From contig DUWA01000131.1 in NCBI GenBank assembly GCA_012840755.1, positions 1-6,459 of the forward strand: a stretch of DNA of 6,459 bases, in the 5' to 3' direction. Positions 5,191-6,459 of the stretch are shown here, in pieces. The notes under the pieces are model-generated. The model did no database searches and was not told the origin of the DNA. It was given only the letters and a program-made list of their open reading frames with translations. Numbering within the stretch: position 1 is the stretch's first letter; every line of letters starts with the position of its first letter. This stretch comes from Mycoplasmatota bacterium (GTDB taxonomy: Bacteria > Bacillota_I > Bacilli_A > RF39 > UBA660). Made by a program: the position numbers and the translations under genes.

Positions 5191-5973
5191 ATGGAAAGGC
5201 TAAACGAAATATTATATGAATTAGGAATTTCAAAAGTAAAACTAGCGAAATTTTTAGGAGTTTCTAGGCAAATGGTTTATAATTATCTAGAATTAGATGA
5301 TATAAATAAATGGCCAAATGATAAAAAAGTACTATTATTTAATCTGCTTGGAGTAAAATCTTCTGAAGAAATTAAAGATATTAAGGTTAATACAGATTAT
5401 ATATTTGATGTAGAACTAAGAATAAACAATATACTTGATAATTCAAATAAAGTCGAAACTCAAGACGATGCGTCAATTTACAGTGGTCTAGGAAAGAAAC
5501 AAAAGGAATTATTATCAAATATTGTAGATATAATTAAAGAAAAATTAGATGACGAGTCAGATGATGATTCATACAATTTATTTAAATATCTATATCATTT
5601 TTTACAAACAATTGATAATTCAAAAGAACCAAAATATATATTAGCTTATATTGCAAAAGCTGCAGGATTTGTAAAACCACTAGATTTTGTATTTGATGAA
5701 GAAGAACAATTTATATTTGAAAGTATAATGTTTTCAGCAATGACTTTATATAATAATGGTGATGCTTCAAAATCGAAATTAGCAGAATCTCATAAAAGAT
5801 TTGTTACACATATTGAACATAAAATAGAAGAAAAAATGAGCCGCACTTTAGAATTAAATTCTGCTAAAGTTCAAGCTTTAAAAGAACTTGGTTATAATGA
5901 AATAAATGAAAAAAATGCTGCTGAAGTATTAGAAAAAATAGCTGAAATTCAGTCTAGAAAAGTAACAAATTAA
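5191..5973 (+). CDS. HTH-domain protein of unknown target (XRE-like N-terminus)
   Basis: I do not recognise this 260-residue protein beyond its N-terminal helix-turn-helix (about 5-36). There, ISKVKLAKFLGVSRQMVYNY reads as helix, turn and recognition helix (SRQMVYNYL, 25-33), as in XRE/Cro-type domains. The remainder is predicted mostly helical and soluble. It has an acidic stretch LDDESDDD (119-126), a central region with YLYHFLQTID and YILAYIAKAAGF (149-160), a basic/acidic amphipathic helix near 196-216, and a tail with ALKELGYNEINEKNAAEVLEKI (229-250) that could be a small helical bundle or coiled coil. It has no cysteine, signal peptide or membrane helix. The start is set by TAGGAGG (5175-5181), nine bases before ATG. 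It probably binds DNA, with the C-terminal part mediating oligomerisation or sensing. No clear terminator separates it from the next gene, so partial co-transcription is possible. Confidence 0.8.
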   Translation: MERLNEILYELGISKVKLAKFLGVSRQMVYNYLELDDINKWPNDKKVLLFNLLGVKSSEEIKDIKVNTDYIFDVELRINNILDNSNKVETQDDASIYSGLGKKQKELLSNIVDIIKEKLDDESDDDSYNLFKYLYHFLQTIDNSKEPKYILAYIAKAAGFVKPLDFVFDEEEQFIFESIMFSAMTLYNNGDASKSKLAESHKRFVTHIEHKIEEKMSRTLELNSAKVQALKELGYNEINEKNAAEVLEKIAEIQSRKVTN

Positions 5974-6119
5974 ATAGAATGTGAATATATAGACAAAACT
6001 GAAGTAAACATTACACAATATTCATAAATAAGTTGTGAACTGTTAAATTTAGTATATATTATAATGTATCAAAAACTAAATTAAATTAAATAGAACTTCA
6101 GGAATGGTATGGGGGTATT
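5974..6119. promoter_or_regulatory. 146-bp spacer with a candidate promoter and inverted repeats
   Basis: A perfect TATAAT (6060-6065) has only weak -35 matches upstream. AGTT-GTG-AACT (6031-6041) is a palindrome at about the -35 position. AATTTAGT (6046-6053) and ACTAAATT (6075-6082) form an 8-bp inverted repeat flanking the -10. CTGAAGT (5999-6005) and ACTTCAG (6095-6101) are a longer-range inverted pair. No T-run terminator for the HTH gene was found. The dyads could be operators for the HTH protein, which is inference. Confidence 0.4.
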
Positions 6120-6459
6120 ATGGAAGATTTATTTACAAGTTATATAGGTGATGATGAACAACTATATTATAAAAAATTAAATTATTTAAGAAAAACTGTT
6201 ACATTAAAACCATCAGAATATATAAAAGTTGCAAAAGCTAGAAAAAGCGCTATGAGACTTACCGAATTATATAATAAACACGAAAAAAGAGATTTAATTG
6301 GTGTAGATTATAGTGTTGCAGATCAACTTGAGTATGAATTACGAATGAAAACATATGAAAGAATTATGTATAAAATGTGGGTTTCATACGGTAAAAATGA
6401 GCTATTAAGAGATTTTTGTGAAAGATGTTTAATTGAGGAAATGCAAGAGGAATTAAATA
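6120..6459 (+). CDS. Unrecognised helical protein (5' part, runs off the window)
   Basis: An ATG at 6120 opens a frame of at least 113 residues with no stop before the end of the window. A G-run (6111-6115) ends four bases before the ATG and is an unusual ribosome site; AGGAATGG further up is too far away. Nearby ATGs at 6104 and 6109 are in other frames, so 6120 is the best start. The product is strongly charged and reads as helical. After an acidic, aromatic head (MEDLFTSYIGDDEQLYY) come a basic region KVAKARKSAMRLTELYNKHEKR (36-57), a segment rich in Tyr, Met and Arg (70-90), and CERCLIEEMQEE near the visible end (Cys100 and Cys103). There is no signal peptide or membrane helix in this part. 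Its even codon usage and lack of stops support coding. I assign no function; it follows the HTH gene in the same direction. Confidence 0.75.
   Translation, partial: MEDLFTSYIGDDEQLYYKKLNYLRKTVTLKPSEYIKVAKARKSAMRLTELYNKHEKRDLIGVDYSVADQLEYELRMKTYERIMYKMWVSYGKNELLRDFCERCLIEEMQEELN

Noticed and set aside
5980..6025. TGAATAT (5982-5988)/ATATTCA (6018-6024) hairpin as a terminator of the HTH gene
   Set aside because: The 29-base loop, pure AT-rich arms and lack of a T-run make termination unlikely; the match may be chance.

Overview
The window is a compact, very AT-rich stretch (roughly a quarter G+C by eye) from a low-GC Bacillota (Firmicutes) chromosome. Two sporulation genes, spoIVB and spoIIM, point to a spore-forming lineage or one recently descended from spore formers. 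Normal TGG tryptophan codons and the absence of in-frame TGA argue against a mollicute with the reassigned code. An uncultured gut Bacilli lineage, such as the RF39 group or a relative, would fit, but that is inference from gene content and composition.

Layout: the 3' end of xseA runs into xseB (exonuclease VII large and small subunits, 1-490), closed by a terminator. Next come spoIVB (566-1552), with its own candidate forespore-type promoter and a terminator, and proS (1683-3107), a short-form prolyl-tRNA synthetase with its own promoter and terminator. A 28-codon membrane-protein gene lies on the minus strand at 3158-3244; it is convergent with proS and divergent from spoIIM. spoIIM (3334-3963) is followed by mnmA (4014-5120, tRNA 2-thiouridylase) through a composite hairpin, promoter and ribosome-binding-site element. 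An HTH regulator of unknown target (5191-5973) has a strong promoter with tandem TTGACAT and an inverted repeat. A 146-bp spacer leads to an unrecognised helical protein (from 6120) that runs off the window.

The genes are mostly separate transcription units rather than one operon: three of the plus-strand genes end in short hairpins that include or touch their stop codons. xseA and xseB are a functional pair. SpoIVB (forespore signalling protease) and SpoIIM (engulfment machinery) act at different steps of endospore development and are not adjacent. ProS and MnmA are translation housekeeping genes. xseA-xseB followed directly by spoIVB looks like a contracted form of the Bacillus order in which ispA, dxs, tlyA-like, argR and recN lie between them.

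No mobile element, CRISPR array, rRNA, tRNA or convincing riboswitch was seen, and no gene-free stretch exceeds 300 bases. The most interesting items are the unannotated Prli42-like small membrane protein, the overlapping terminator/promoter/RBS upstream of mnmA, and the uncharacterised HTH-plus-unknown pair at the right end.
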